The notes: generated from the sequence alone by a model not told the origin. A DNA stretch of 64,000 nt from Rhodovibrionaceae bacterium (GCA_028279885.1 JANQMX010000028.1:53573-117572), one strand, 5' to 3'. Shown: positions 1-10,800, numbered from the stretch's first letter. Program-made: numbers and translations.

Positions 1-1
1 G

Positions 2-127
2 GGACAGCAAGAGTCGGAGGAGAAACTGGGTCTCCTGTCTCTATACATGAACCAGTCGATGATCGCCGAGGCCGAACGCCGCGCCGACGAATGGCGTCGG
101 GCCTACCGCGCACGCCAGCGCGGCTAG
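2..127 (+). CDS. Sel1-repeat (SLR) protein, C-terminal end only
   Basis: The window opens inside an open frame that ends at a TAG at 125-127. The visible 41 codons end with MIAEAERRADEWRRAYRARQ, which matches the C-terminal cap seen on the next two genes (AEIAEAEERAEAWRKKF and AEIVEAERRAEAWLAEF). This is therefore the tail of another SLR protein in the same tandem array. SLR proteins are stacks of about 36-residue helical hairpins that act as protein-binding scaffolds. The next gene starts 15 bases downstream, so the genes are probably co-transcribed. The N-terminus and repeat number lie outside the window. Confidence 0.7.
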   Translation, partial: GQQESEEKLGLLSLYMNQSMIAEAERRADEWRRAYRARQRG

Positions 128-141
128 CAAGGAGCGCTGTA

Positions 142-2748
142 ATGAAATTGCCGATTGCGCTGGCCGTCCTGGTTCTGGGCCTTTCACTCATCTTGCCCTT
201 AGCTGTCCCGGCTTGGGCGGAAGAGACCGCTCTGAGCAAAGGGAATTCGGCTTACGACCGCGGCGACTACGCAGAAGCGGCGCGGCTTTACTGGCCGCTC
301 GCCGAGGCGGGCGATGCCGAAGCGCAGGCTCAGCTCGGCGCCATGTACCGCGACGGTCTCGGCCTGCCGCAGGACGATGATCAAGCCTCGATCTGGTCGA
401 GCTACGCGGCGCTACAGAACAATGCAACGGCATACTATAGCCTCGGCGTGCTTTATGGTCGCCGCCGTGGGATGGAGTATGGCGAGGCCGAGGCTGAAGC
501 GCTCAAGTGGTATCGCCTTGCCGCAGAACAGGGACAAGCCGATGCCCAGGTTCGGCTCGGGGAACTCTACGAAAAGGGACAAGGTGGCCTGCCCCAGGAC
601 GAAGCAGAAGCGCTCAGGTGGTATCGCCTAGCCGCTGAGCAAGGCCATGCTGAAGGACAGTACTTGTTAGCATTCAGCATTGGCTATGCTGAGGGACTAA
701 CGGCGGCCGAGGCTAAGGCTGAAGAGGTCAAGTGGTACCAAGCGGCTGCGGCACAGGACCATGCGATTGCACAGCACCTGCTTTCCGGACGCTACTTCGA
801 TGGCATCGGGGTACCGGCCGATACTGCCGAAGGTTTGCGTCTGCTTCAGCGCTCTGCCGAGCAGGGTCACGCCTCAGCGTCGAAGTCCCTGGCCTTTCAG
901 TACCACAATGGCCGCCGCGTTCCAAAGGACGCGGTGACGGCACGGATGTGGTATCGCATCGCTGAGGTTCAGGGCGATGTCAGTGCCGACGACAGTCGGC
1001 TCGAGCTAGAACCAAGTATGACAGCCGCCGAAATCGCCGAGTCCGAAGCGCGGGCGCAAGAATGGTTGGCTGCCGATCCTGAACGCAGAGATGGCACCCG
1101 TTGGGGCTGGTTTTCTGGACGAGCGGCAAATCCGGCTTCGGGCGAGCCGCCGGACGAAACGGCGCTCGCAGCCATTCGATTGGCCGCCGAACTGGGCGAC
1201 CCCAACGCTCAGTTCAATCTCGGCCGGATGCACTTCACAGGCAACGGGCTGCCGCAGGACGACGACGCAGCGGCCCATTGGCTCAGCCTGGCAGCAGAAG
1301 AGGGGCAGCCGCGAGCGCAAGCCTTTCTCGGCGCCCTCTACATTCAAGGTCGCGGTGTGCAGCGGGATATGGTCACCGCGCAAACGTGGCTGTATATCGC
1401 AGCAGCTCAGGGGGACCTCCTCGGCAGCCAAGTAGGAGAGAACAACGCTAAGGAGTTGAGCCAAGCGGAAATTGCAGAAGCTGAGAAGAGAGCCAGAGAC
1501 TGGCTAGCAGCCTTCGAAGCACGCCTCGCGGCCCGGCTAGCCAGCTACCAGGTGCGGGGACGTCAGGCGGCGCACGCCGACGAGCCGGCCGCTGAAGCAC
1601 CGCCTAGCCCGGCAGAAGAGCGGGCGGCCGATTTGCGTCGGGCTGCAGAAGCAGGGGATGCTGAAGCGCAAGTCCGCCTCGCTGGCCACTATATGGAAGG
1701 CCTTGGAGTACCACAGGACGATGTAGAGGCCGCAAAGTGGTATCTCGCTGCGGCTGAGCAAGGCAACGCGCTGGCACAATACAATACTGCATCTTTCATG
1801 TTCCAAGGCCGGGGCGTGCCGGAAGACAAGGTGGCAGCCATGGCTTGGCTGCGTGCTGCCGCTGAGCAGGCCATGCCGGAGGCGCAGCACAGCCTCGGTG
1901 AGATTTACAAGCGTGGTTACGGTGCGCCACAGGATGACACGGAGGCGGTTGGGTGGTTCCGCAAAGCAGCGGAGCAGGATTACGCGGATGCACAGTTTAG
2001 CCTCGGCGAGATGTATCAAGACGGCCGTGGCGTCCCGCAAGACCATCTTATGGCGCATGTCTGGTTCAATCTTGCCGGTGCCGGCCACCAATGGCTTCGT
2101 AAGGTTGCCGAGCCGCTGAGCCGCGGGCAGATTACCGAGGCTCAAGCGCAGGCCCGTGCGCTGTGGGAGGCTTTCGAGGCACGGCGCAACTGGCAAGCGG
2201 TACAGGCTGCCGCGAGTGGGGCTGTGGAAGAGGAAGCCTACGAACCCGACCAGGAGGCAGAGCTGCAGGCAATCCGCCAAGCCGCTCGAGCTGGCGACGC
2301 TGACGCACAGCTGGCGCTAGGCGGGCTCTACGAGCATGGCAAAAAAGTCCCTCGGAACTACGCGCAGGCTGCGCGCTGGTACTACCAAGCCGCCGTTCAG
2401 GGAAATGGAGCAGCGCTGTTTAGGCTTGGACATCTCTTTGAATTTGGAAACGGCGTGGAGCAGAGCGCGCGGCAAGCTGCGCGCTGGTATCGCCGCGCCG
2501 CGGAACATGGTCATCGAAAGGCATTTCATCAGCTCGCTACACGGTATCACGAGGGCCGAGGCCTGCCCCAAGATCGCGTCCTCGCCCATACCTGGTACAG
2601 CCTCGCCGTTGATGAGGGCGACGAGAGTGCGGAGAATCTGCGCAAATGGCTCGCGCGGGAGATGACCGCTCCTGAGATCGCCGAAGCGGAAGAGCGCGCC
2701 GAGGCTTGGCGGAAGAAGTTCGCTGGCCAGCAAGACGAAGCAGAGTGA
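142..2748 (+). CDS. Exported multi-module Sel1-repeat protein (868 aa)
   Basis: The ATG at 142 is preferred over the upstream start at 91: it follows AAGGAG (129-134) with 7-base spacing, and it begins a clean signal peptide (MKLPIALAV... with cleavage likely after AWA). The mature protein is made of SLR hairpins of the form EA.KWYRLAAEQG.A.AQ..LG..Y..G.GVPQD. A helical cap of the type (MTAAE)IAEAE.RA..WL recurs at about residues 293, 439, 659 and 841, so the protein looks like four SLR units fused head to tail, separated by Ala/Glu-rich linkers. It probably sits in the periplasm as a scaffold. No enzymatic motif is visible, and the partner is unknown. Confidence 0.88.
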   Translation: MKLPIALAVLVLGLSLILPLAVPAWAEETALSKGNSAYDRGDYAEAARLYWPLAEAGDAEAQAQLGAMYRDGLGLPQDDDQASIWSSYAALQNNATAYYSLGVLYGRRRGMEYGEAEAEALKWYRLAAEQGQADAQVRLGELYEKGQGGLPQDEAEALRWYRLAAEQGHAEGQYLLAFSIGYAEGLTAAEAKAEEVKWYQAAAAQDHAIAQHLLSGRYFDGIGVPADTAEGLRLLQRSAEQGHASASKSLAFQYHNGRRVPKDAVTARMWYRIAEVQGDVSADDSRLELEPSMTAAEIAESEARAQEWLAADPERRDGTRWGWFSGRAANPASGEPPDETALAAIRLAAELGDPNAQFNLGRMHFTGNGLPQDDDAAAHWLSLAAEEGQPRAQAFLGALYIQGRGVQRDMVTAQTWLYIAAAQGDLLGSQVGENNAKELSQAEIAEAEKRARDWLAAFEARLAARLASYQVRGRQAAHADEPAAEAPPSPAEERAADLRRAAEAGDAEAQVRLAGHYMEGLGVPQDDVEAAKWYLAAAEQGNALAQYNTASFMFQGRGVPEDKVAAMAWLRAAAEQAMPEAQHSLGEIYKRGYGAPQDDTEAVGWFRKAAEQDYADAQFSLGEMYQDGRGVPQDHLMAHVWFNLAGAGHQWLRKVAEPLSRGQITEAQAQARALWEAFEARRNWQAVQAAASGAVEEEAYEPDQEAELQAIRQAARAGDADAQLALGGLYEHGKKVPRNYAQAARWYYQAAVQGNGAALFRLGHLFEFGNGVEQSARQAARWYRRAAEHGHRKAFHQLATRYHEGRGLPQDRVLAHTWYSLAVDEGDESAENLRKWLAREMTAPEIAEAEERAEAWRKKFAGQQDEAE

Positions 2749-2753
2749 GAGCG

Positions 2754-4562
2754 ATGAAGAGAAGATTGCAAACCGCGCTGGCCGCCTTGCTCTTTGCTGT
2801 CTCCCTGCCCCTGGCAGCACCGACCTGGGCCAGCTCCGCACTCAAGAAGGCTGAACATGCCTACGACCGCGGCGACTATGCCGCCGCCATCGAGTTGTAT
2901 CGCGAAGCGGCCGATGACGGGGTCGCGATGGCTCAACACAATCTGGGGATCATCCATTTCCAGGGTGAACTCGTACCTCAAGACTTTTCTCGAGCAGCAC
3001 AATGGTTCCGGAAGGCCGCAGAGCAGAACTATGCTGCAGGGCAATTCTATCTTGGCTTCTTGTATGAGGGAGGGCGCGGTGTCGCACAGGACGGTCAAGA
3101 AGCTGAAAGGTGGTACCGCCTCGCCGCTGAGCAAGGTTATGTGAAAGCCTATGATAACCTCGGCTTACTGTATTATCTGGGCAGGGGAGTGCAGAAAGAT
3201 ATTGAGGAGGCGGTGCGGTGGCTCCGCTTGGCCGGCGAGCATGGAGACGAAGGCTCGCAAACTCTCTTAGCCATGTTGTTCGAGAATGGGGAGGGTGTTC
3301 CGCAGGACTATGCCAAGGCGGCGAAATGGTACCGTTTAGCCGCAGAGCAAGAGGAAGCGGAAGCGCAATACCGGCTTGGTAACTTGTATGCGAAGGGTTC
3401 AGGTGTATCCCAAGATGATGCCGCCGCCGCTGCCTGGTGGCGCAGAGCGGCTGAACAGGGTTACGCAAAGGCACAACACAATCTTGCTGTGATGTACCAG
3501 GACGGCCGGGGCTTGGCACAGAGCGATGCCGAAGCCGTAAAGTGGTATTCCTTGGCCGCCGCACAGAACTACACGAAGTCGCAGTACAGCCTCGCCCATG
3601 CCTACGGCGAGGGCCGAGGCGTTCCTCGAAACGACAAGGAAGCGGCTCGGCTGCTCCGGCTAGTCGCTGAAAAGGGGATAGCCCGGGGGCAAGCCGATCT
3701 AGCATTCATGTTTTATCACGGCTTTGGTGTATCCAAGGACTATGCTGAAGCCGCCAAATGGTATCGTTTGGCTGCAGAGCAAGGCCGGGCAGAGGCGCAA
3801 TTCAGCCTAGGCGTTCATTACTACAATGGAGCTGGCTTACGACAAGACTATGCCAAAGCAGCGAAGTGGTTCCGTGAGGCGGCCGATCAAGAACACGCAG
3901 AAGGACAGTATATGCTTGGCCAAGCCTATAGCCAGGGCTTGGGCGTATCACAGAACGATGGCGAAGCGGTGAAGTGGTATCGCCTCTCTGCCCAGCAAGG
4001 CAATGCCGATGCTCAATTCGCGCTCGGATTCCATTATGATGAGGGCTTAGGCGTCACCGAGAGTGATACAGAGGCCCTGAAGTGGTATCGACTGGCCGCA
4101 AAGCAGGGTCTCTCCGATGCACAATACAACTTAGGCATTATGTACGATCTTGGCGAGGGTGTTGCGGAAGACAACGAGGAAGCCGCCAAATGGTACCGCA
4201 TGGCAGCCGAGCAGGGTGACGCTTACGCACAGTTCAGCCTAGGCGAGATGTACGATCTCGGCGAGGGCGTGCGGCAGAACTCTAGCAAAGCTGTAGAGTG
4301 GTTCCGTTTAGCCGCCGAGCAAGGCGACGCCTACGCGCAAACCAGCCTTGGAGCGATGTATCAGTATGGCCGAGGCATCTCAAAAGACTACGTCGAAGCG
4401 TTCAAGTGGTACAATCTGGCATTGTTGCAAGGCGATGAAGAAGCAGAGGCTGCCCAGAGAACTCTTATCCGCACAATGACCGCCGCTGAGATTGTTGAGG
4501 CAGAGCGACGCGCGGAGGCCTGGTTGGCAGAGTTCCGAGCCCGGCAAGGTAACGCGGAGTAG
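2754..4562 (+). CDS. Exported Sel1-repeat protein (602 aa)
   Basis: The start is placed at the ATG at 2754, five bases after the previous stop, because it begins a signal peptide (MKRRLQTALAALLFAVSLPL, cleavage likely after TWA). The rest is an almost uninterrupted array of roughly 14 SLR hairpins (AAKWYRLAAEQG.A.AQ..LG.MY..G.GV..D) ending in the same cap as its neighbours (MTAAEIVEAERRAEAWLAEF). Unlike the preceding gene it has only one cap, so it represents a single long module. Close spacing implies one operon with the two upstream SLR genes. A periplasmic binding or scaffold role is inferred from the fold only. Confidence 0.88.
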   Translation: MKRRLQTALAALLFAVSLPLAAPTWASSALKKAEHAYDRGDYAAAIELYREAADDGVAMAQHNLGIIHFQGELVPQDFSRAAQWFRKAAEQNYAAGQFYLGFLYEGGRGVAQDGQEAERWYRLAAEQGYVKAYDNLGLLYYLGRGVQKDIEEAVRWLRLAGEHGDEGSQTLLAMLFENGEGVPQDYAKAAKWYRLAAEQEEAEAQYRLGNLYAKGSGVSQDDAAAAAWWRRAAEQGYAKAQHNLAVMYQDGRGLAQSDAEAVKWYSLAAAQNYTKSQYSLAHAYGEGRGVPRNDKEAARLLRLVAEKGIARGQADLAFMFYHGFGVSKDYAEAAKWYRLAAEQGRAEAQFSLGVHYYNGAGLRQDYAKAAKWFREAADQEHAEGQYMLGQAYSQGLGVSQNDGEAVKWYRLSAQQGNADAQFALGFHYDEGLGVTESDTEALKWYRLAAKQGLSDAQYNLGIMYDLGEGVAEDNEEAAKWYRMAAEQGDAYAQFSLGEMYDLGEGVRQNSSKAVEWFRLAAEQGDAYAQTSLGAMYQYGRGISKDYVEAFKWYNLALLQGDEEAEAAQRTLIRTMTAAEIVEAERRAEAWLAEFRARQGNAE

Positions 4563-4681
4563 CGGGCCGGAGCGGCAGCGGCGGTGCTGGGTCACGTCGC
4601 GCAGGATGGCATCCATGATGACAGGTCGGCGGCTTTGCTGCACCTGCGAGATTTAATCAGAAGTTCACAGGATCAGCCCCG

Positions 4682-4702
4682 GGCGAAAACTATGCTTTCG
4701 CC
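4682..4702. other. Small hairpin in the SLR/DUF3141 gap
   Basis: The 292-base gap between the SLR genes and the DUF3141 gene contains the inverted repeat GGCGAAA-N7-TTTCGCC. It has no T-run on either side, so it is not a convincing terminator. It could be an mRNA stem or chance. Nothing else is recognisable in this gap. Confidence 0.3.
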
Positions 4703-4854
4703 TATCGTGCCTTGTTTGAGTGGCATAGCTGTTCATTCCGGCCGATCGGCATTGCTCGGCGCAGGACGTATTGGGCTTTGTGCATTGCCATGCGTGGCGA
4801 TGTTGCTCCCATGTGAGCGGAGCGCCGCCGAAAACGGTGACTGAGGAACCATCC

Positions 4855-7293
4855 ATGTCCGATCTCAATCTGCGCGACCTGTCCCCGTCCCTTTGGCTCA
4901 GCAGCCTCTTTCATGACTCGGAGCTCTCCTCCGGCGAAGCGTTCGACGCGGTGGAATCCCTCTATGCCACCGGCGCCACGGCAAGCCAGCTGGTGCTGCG
5001 GGTGGCCTCCCGCCACGCCGAGGCCATTGCGGCGACCAATCAGGCCCGAACCCGCGCCAGCCTGGCCAAGCTCGGCCAAGCGACAAGGGACCTGAGCCGC
5101 ACGCCGGACCAGAACCTTGCAGCCGATTGGTCCAGCTACCTGCAGGACGCCTGCCAGCGCACACTTCTCAGCCTTGACGTGCTGCGAGAGCGCGGCGACA
5201 TCTTCCTCGACCACGAAGCGGCGGGCTGCCCGCCGGTGCTGACCTACGACTATGAGGTGGTCGTCGACGGCAGCGAGCTGCCGCGGCCCAGCAACTACAT
5301 GCTGCTGCGCATCGTGCCGCCTAACGGCGTGACGGTGATCGACGGCAAGCGTCCCTACATCATCATCGACCCGCGCGCCGGCCACGGCGGCGGCATCGGC
5401 GGCTTCAAGGAAGACAGCCAGGTGGGCGTGGCGCTGGCCGACGGTCATCCGGTCTATTTCGTCAGCTTCAAGCGCGACCCAGTGCCCGGCCAGACCCTGG
5501 CTGACGTGACGCGATCAGAAGCGGCGTTCGTACGCGCGGTCATGCGCCGCCACCCGGACAGTCCCAAGCCGGCCGTGATCGGCAACTGCCAGGGCGGCTG
5601 GGCGACCCTGCTGCTCGCCGCCACCAACCCGGATCTGACCGGGCCGATCGTCCTCAACGGCGCCCCCGTCTCCCCCTGGTCGGGAGAAGTGGGCGTCAAT
5701 CCCATGCGCTACAATGCCGGCGTACTGGGCGGCACCTGGCAACCCATGCTCTGGTCGGATCTGGGCGCCGGCGTCTTCGATGGCGCGCACCTGGTGATGA
5801 ACTTCGAGCAACTCAATCCGAGCCGTAACTTCTTCCGCAAATACTACGACCTCTACGCCAAGGTCGATACGGAGCGGCAGCGCTTCCTGGAGTTCGAGCG
5901 CTGGTGGGGCGGCTTCTTCCTGCTCAACGAAGCGGAGATACGCTGGATCGTCGAGCAGCTCTTCGTCGGCAACCGCCTGGTGCACAACGAGGCACGGCTG
6001 GAGCCCGGCCGCACGGTGGACATCAAGCAGATCCGCTCGCCCATCATCGTGTTCGCAAGCCACGGCGACAACATCACGCCACCACAGCAGGCGCTCAACT
6101 GGATTGCCGACAGCTACGCCGACGTCGACGAGATCCGCATCCGCGGCCAGCGCATCGTCTACATGGTGCATGAGGAAGTCGGGCACCTCGGGATTTTCGT
6201 CTCCTCCAAGATCGCCAAGAAGGAGCACTCGGAGGTCGCCTCAACGATGAAGACGATCGAGGCCCTGGCGCCCGGCCTCTACGAGATGAAGATCGAGGCG
6301 GTCAGCGGCTCCGGCCTAGAGCGCAGCTTCGTCGTCAGCTTCCACGAACGAGAGCTGAGCGATGTGCGCGCACTCGACGACGGGCTCGACGACGAGCTGC
6401 CCTTCGCAGCCGTCGCCCGCACCTCGGAGCTGCAGGCCGAGGCTTATGACGTCTTCTTGCGTCCCTTCGTGAAGGCCGCCGTGAACCGGCCGCTGGCAAG
6501 CCATGCCCGCATGATGCACCCGCTCCGAGCCCAGCGCGCCCTGTTCTCCAGTCGCAATCCGCTGATGGCCCCCTTGCAAGGTATGGCCGCAAGTGTCGCC
6601 AAACAGCGCACGCCGGCGGCGGCGGACAATCCCTTCGTGGAGCTTGAGCAGCTTGGCGCCGACCTGATCGAGCAGTGGCTCGACATGTACAAATCTCTGC
6701 GCGACATGGCTTACGAGGTCGCCTTCTTCAGCTTTTGGACCCACCCGCTCGCCCATTGGTTCGGCCGCAGTCATGCCCGCCGCCGCACCCTTAAGGACAA
6801 AAGCGAGTTGCGCAGCCTGCCGGAAGTTCAAGCAGCCTTGGGTCATATCGCGGATGGCGGTTTCGTCGAGGCCGTCATCCGCATGCTGGTGCTGCTCGCC
6901 GAATCGCGCGGCAACGTGCGCCGCGACCGGCTCGAGCGTTCGGCCCGGGTGCTCACCCAGGATGAACCCTTCCGGTCACTCTCGATGGATGAGAGAGCCC
7001 GCATCATCCACGAGCAGACGCTGATCGTCCGCTTCGAGATGGAACATGCCGTCGAGACTTTGCCCAATCTGCTTCCCGATCCGGAAGAGCGAGCACTGGC
7101 GGCCGCCGTCGCTCAGTACGTGCCCGGTGCGATTGACGAGATGGCACCCCATACGCTGGCCATGCTGCAGCGTTTCCATGATGTGCTCGGCCTACCCCAA
7201 GTGACCGCCGACGTCTTGGAGGACCCCTTGCAGAAGAGCCCGCGCAAGTCGGCCCGGGCAAAGGTGACGAAACTCGGCAACGCCGCCGAGTAA
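4855..7293 (+). CDS. DUF3141 family protein, PhaC-like alpha/beta hydrolase (812 aa)
   Basis: The start at ATG 4855 (MSDLNLRDLSP) follows a weak TGAGGA site; an upstream in-frame extension looks non-coding. The protein matches the DUF3141 family, which resembles class I/III polyhydroxyalkanoate synthases. The nucleophile elbow reads GNCQGG with Cys245. A PhaC-like Asp (ASHGDN, D405) and His (EVGHLG, H444) complete a Cys-Asp-His triad in the right order. The C-terminal 300 residues are helical and specific to the family. No signal peptide is seen. The substrate is not established; a 3-hydroxyacyl ester or thioester is an inference from the PhaC likeness. No pha genes are nearby. Confidence 0.85.
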   Translation: MSDLNLRDLSPSLWLSSLFHDSELSSGEAFDAVESLYATGATASQLVLRVASRHAEAIAATNQARTRASLAKLGQATRDLSRTPDQNLAADWSSYLQDACQRTLLSLDVLRERGDIFLDHEAAGCPPVLTYDYEVVVDGSELPRPSNYMLLRIVPPNGVTVIDGKRPYIIIDPRAGHGGGIGGFKEDSQVGVALADGHPVYFVSFKRDPVPGQTLADVTRSEAAFVRAVMRRHPDSPKPAVIGNCQGGWATLLLAATNPDLTGPIVLNGAPVSPWSGEVGVNPMRYNAGVLGGTWQPMLWSDLGAGVFDGAHLVMNFEQLNPSRNFFRKYYDLYAKVDTERQRFLEFERWWGGFFLLNEAEIRWIVEQLFVGNRLVHNEARLEPGRTVDIKQIRSPIIVFASHGDNITPPQQALNWIADSYADVDEIRIRGQRIVYMVHEEVGHLGIFVSSKIAKKEHSEVASTMKTIEALAPGLYEMKIEAVSGSGLERSFVVSFHERELSDVRALDDGLDDELPFAAVARTSELQAEAYDVFLRPFVKAAVNRPLASHARMMHPLRAQRALFSSRNPLMAPLQGMAASVAKQRTPAAADNPFVELEQLGADLIEQWLDMYKSLRDMAYEVAFFSFWTHPLAHWFGRSHARRRTLKDKSELRSLPEVQAALGHIADGGFVEAVIRMLVLLAESRGNVRRDRLERSARVLTQDEPFRSLSMDERARIIHEQTLIVRFEMEHAVETLPNLLPDPEERALAAAVAQYVPGAIDEMAPHTLAMLQRFHDVLGLPQVTADVLEDPLQKSPRKSARAKVTKLGNAAE

Positions 7294-7405
7294 CAACCAA
7301 CGCTTGGCATTGAGACGCACGCCGCTTGTGGTATCTTTATATCACCACTTTGTGCAGCGTAAGGGCCGCGCCTGCCTCGCCGCACTGGAAAATGGGGTAG
7401 GACAG

Positions 7406-7837
7406 ATGAAGATCTCGGAGATCCTCAACCGAAAGGGCCGCAGGGTGGAAACGATTGCGCCGCAAGCCACCCTCGCTCAGGCCAACGCCGTGATGACGCG
7501 TCTCGGTATCGGCGCTGTCGTTGTGCATGACCTGCGTGAAGGCATCCTGGGCGTGCTCTCTGAGCGCGACATCCTCCGCAGCCTAGCTGACGAAGGGCCG
7601 TCCGCACTCGACGTTCCTGTCACCGAAGCGCTCCGCAGCCGTGCCGTTACCTGCGGCCCGAGTGAGGAGGTTCGCGCCGTGATGGAAAGCATGTCCCAGC
7701 GCCGCGTGCGTCACGTTCCAGTCTTGGTGGAGGGCGAACTCGGCGGCATCGTTAGCATGGGCGACATCATCAAGCAGCTGCTCGAGGAAGCACGCTTGGA
7801 GGTCGGCGTACTACGCGACTACGCCCGTAGCCACTAA
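7406..7837 (+). CDS. CBS-domain pair protein (143 aa)
   Basis: The start at ATG 7406 (MKISEILNRKG) lies just downstream of a GGGGTAGGA-like site, and the coding signal begins there. The protein is two CBS motifs and nothing else. The first runs from about residue 8 to 60 (TLAQANAVM...GAVVVHD...GVLSERDILR) and the second from about 75 to 125 (VRAVMESMSQRRVRHVPVLVEGELGGIVSMGDIIK). Stand-alone CBS pairs bind adenine nucleotides and act as energy sensors or regulatory subunits. The partner cannot be told; the adjacent DUF3141 gene is 112 bases away. Confidence 0.9.
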   Translation: MKISEILNRKGRRVETIAPQATLAQANAVMTRLGIGAVVVHDLREGILGVLSERDILRSLADEGPSALDVPVTEALRSRAVTCGPSEEVRAVMESMSQRRVRHVPVLVEGELGGIVSMGDIIKQLLEEARLEVGVLRDYARSH

Positions 7838-7869
7838 GCGCACACGGCGTGCACGACGCGTTACGAAAA

Positions 7870-10800
7870 CTACTCCGCCGGCTCCTTGCGTTCCGGCGGC
7901 ATACCTTCGCCCCGGGCGAAGGCTTCCTGCAGCTCAGCTTCCAACTCAGCGGCCCGACTGTTGCGCGGCTTGGCGAAACCGGCGATCTGCGCATAGAGCA
8001 CCGGGGCCAGGAAGAGGGTGACGAGGCCGGCCATGCCGAGGCCACCGAAGATGATCCAGCCGATGGCGTTGCGGGCCTCGGCCCCAGCGCCCGAACCAAG
8101 AATTAGAGGAAGCCCGGCAAAGACAGTGGACAGCATGGTCATCATGATAGGCCGTAAGCGGACCAGCGAGGCCTCCTTTGCTGCCTCCCTGGGCGTGTAG
8201 CCCCGCTCCCGCAGCTGGTCGGCAAACTCGACAATCAGGATGGCGTTCTTGGCCATGATGCCGACCAGCATCAATACGCCGATCTGAGAGTAGAGGTTGA
8301 TGGTGGTGCCGGAGAGCGCAAGGGTGAAGACCGCAGCCGCAAGGCCGAAAGGCACGGTGATCATCACCACCAAGGCGCTGGTCACGCTCTCGAACTGAGC
8401 CACGAGCACCAAGAAGACCACCAGGAAGGCGATCGCGAATGTAATAGCGAGATCGTGCGAGGTTTCTTCCAGATCCTTCGCTTGACCAAGGAAGATAAGG
8501 CCGACCTCCGGGCTCAGACTGCCGCGAGCCAGGGTCCTCAAAGCATCCACCGCCTCGCTCAAGGTTCTGTCCGGTGCAATATCGCCCTGCACCTCGATGG
8601 CTCGGCGCTGGGCGTGACGGTCGAGTTCGGCGGCAACCGAGCTTTCGGAAAAGGTGACCAACTGGGTCAAGGGGACCAAACGGTCGTCTGTGGCGCTGAC
8701 GTAGAGGTTAGCAATGTCGCTCGGCTGACGAACGGCTCCGTCTGTCGCCTGCAGCAAGATCGGCACCGCCTGGTCGTCGACAGTCAGCTCCGCGACTTCG
8801 AACTCGTCGATCAGCACCTGGATGGTGGTGGCAAGATCGGCGATGCCGACACCCAGATCGGCAGCTCGCCGGCGATCGACCTCGATGGAGAGCTCGGGCT
8901 GGGTGGCACGGAACTCGATGTGCAGGTTGTCGATCCAAGGTAGCTCTTCCTCAACGCGCCGCACGAACGCTTTGGTCTCGGCGAAGATACGTGCGTAGTT
9001 GCTGCCGATCAGGGCGAAGTCCACAACACCGCTGGCAATACCGCCTAGATTGAGACTGTTGCCGCGACGCACCCGAGCCTGAGCGCCAGGAATCTCTGCC
9101 AGCTGTGGAGTCACAGCCTCGGCGATCTCTCCTTCGGAAATGTCGCGCTCGGACCAGTCAACAAGCGGAGCCGAGATTGTGCCGCGGTTCAAATCGTAGC
9201 GCCCGGTAATGCTGTAAAGCTGTGCGGCCACGCCCTGATCGACGTAGGGCTGCAAGATACGCTCGACCGCTTCGACTTGTCGGTCCGTGTAGGCAAGGCC
9301 AACGCCGTCTGGACCGGTCAGCCGCACGAAGATCTCGCCACGGTCTTCGCTCGGCACCAGTTCCTCGCCCAAGCCGCTGTAGACCAGGACCCCGGCACCA
9401 CCGACAACAAGACAAATCAGCAGCATGACCCAGGAATGGCGGAGCAGGCGCTCAAGTGGCCAGGAATAGAGGACAACCAATCGCCGGCCGAGCGCAGCCG
9501 CGGCACGAGCGACAGCGTTCCGCTTGGTCGGGCTGCGGTCCGGCAGGCGGGAGACCAGCATCGGCACCAGGGTAAGCGAAACGAAGGAAGAGATGGCCAC
9601 GGTCACTGCCAACACGAAGCCAAACTCCTGGAACAGGCGCCCGGCCTGAGAAGGTAGGAAAGAGATCGGCACAAAGACCGAAATCAGGGTCGCCGAGGTC
9701 GCAATGATGGCGAAGAAGACCTGGCGGGTGCCGAGCACCGCGGCGGCCCGTGTCTTGATGCCCTGGGCACGCAAACGCTGGATGTTTTCGAGCACGACGA
9801 TGGCATCGTCGACCACCACACCGGTCGCCAGCACCATGGCCAGCAGGGTCACCAGGTTGATGGAGAAGCCAAGCAGCCATATGGCGGCGAGCGCGCCAAC
9901 CAAGGCAACGGGAATGGCAACCGTCGGAATACTCGCCGCGCGCGGCTGCAAGGTGAAGAAAGCAATTACGATCACCACAATCGCAATGGTGTAGGCGAGC
10001 GTAATCAGCAGTTCCTTCACCGAGCTTCTGATGAAAAGCGAGTCATCGGAGATCGTGGCGATCGTGATGTGTGGCAGCTGGTCTCTGAGTCGCTCAACGG
10101 CTCGGCGGGTGCCGTCGGCGATGGCAATGGTGTTGGAGCCGGCCTGCCGCACGATGCCGATGCTGACCACTTGGCGGCCGTCAAGCCGGACCCAGCTCAC
10201 CGCCTCTGCCGGCGCGAAGTAGACACTGGCAACATCGCCAATCCGCACCGGCGCCCGCACGAACAGCTCCTCGATCTCCCGCGGCTCGACCACCGACGCA
10301 TCAGCCCGCACCAGCACCTCTTGCTCGCGTGAGGTGAAGCTGCCGGCCGGCACGTCGTAGCGGGCGTTGCGCAGCACCTCGGCCACATCGGCAACCGACA
10401 GTCGGTAGCTCGCCAGCTTCATCGGATCGAGCCGCACCCGCAGGACCCGCTCGCGAACGCCCCAAAGGCGCACTTCGGCAACACCTTCGACGGCGGTCAG
10501 CGCGGGCACCACCTGGTCTTCCACGACGCGGGTCAGCGTGTCGATTGGGAGGCCGTCGCTCCAGGCGGCCAGCCAGAGCACGGCCCGGGAGTCGGCGTCG
10601 GCCTTGATCACCGACAGGTTCTCCACGCGATCAGGCAAGCGGCGCTCGATCCGGCTGACCGCTTCGCGCACCTCGGTGGCGGCCTCCGAGAGATCAACGT
10701 CGGGGCTGAAGACAACGCGGATGCGAAAGTTATTCTCCTCGCTGGAGGAGCGCACCTCGGTGACACCGCTGACACGCGCGACAGACGCCTCGACCAAGCT

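Noticed and set aside
4584..4844. 86-codon open frame ahead of the DUF3141 gene
   Set aside because: No ribosome-binding site, no recognisable domain, and it overlaps the DUF3141 leader in another frame; more likely a chance frame.
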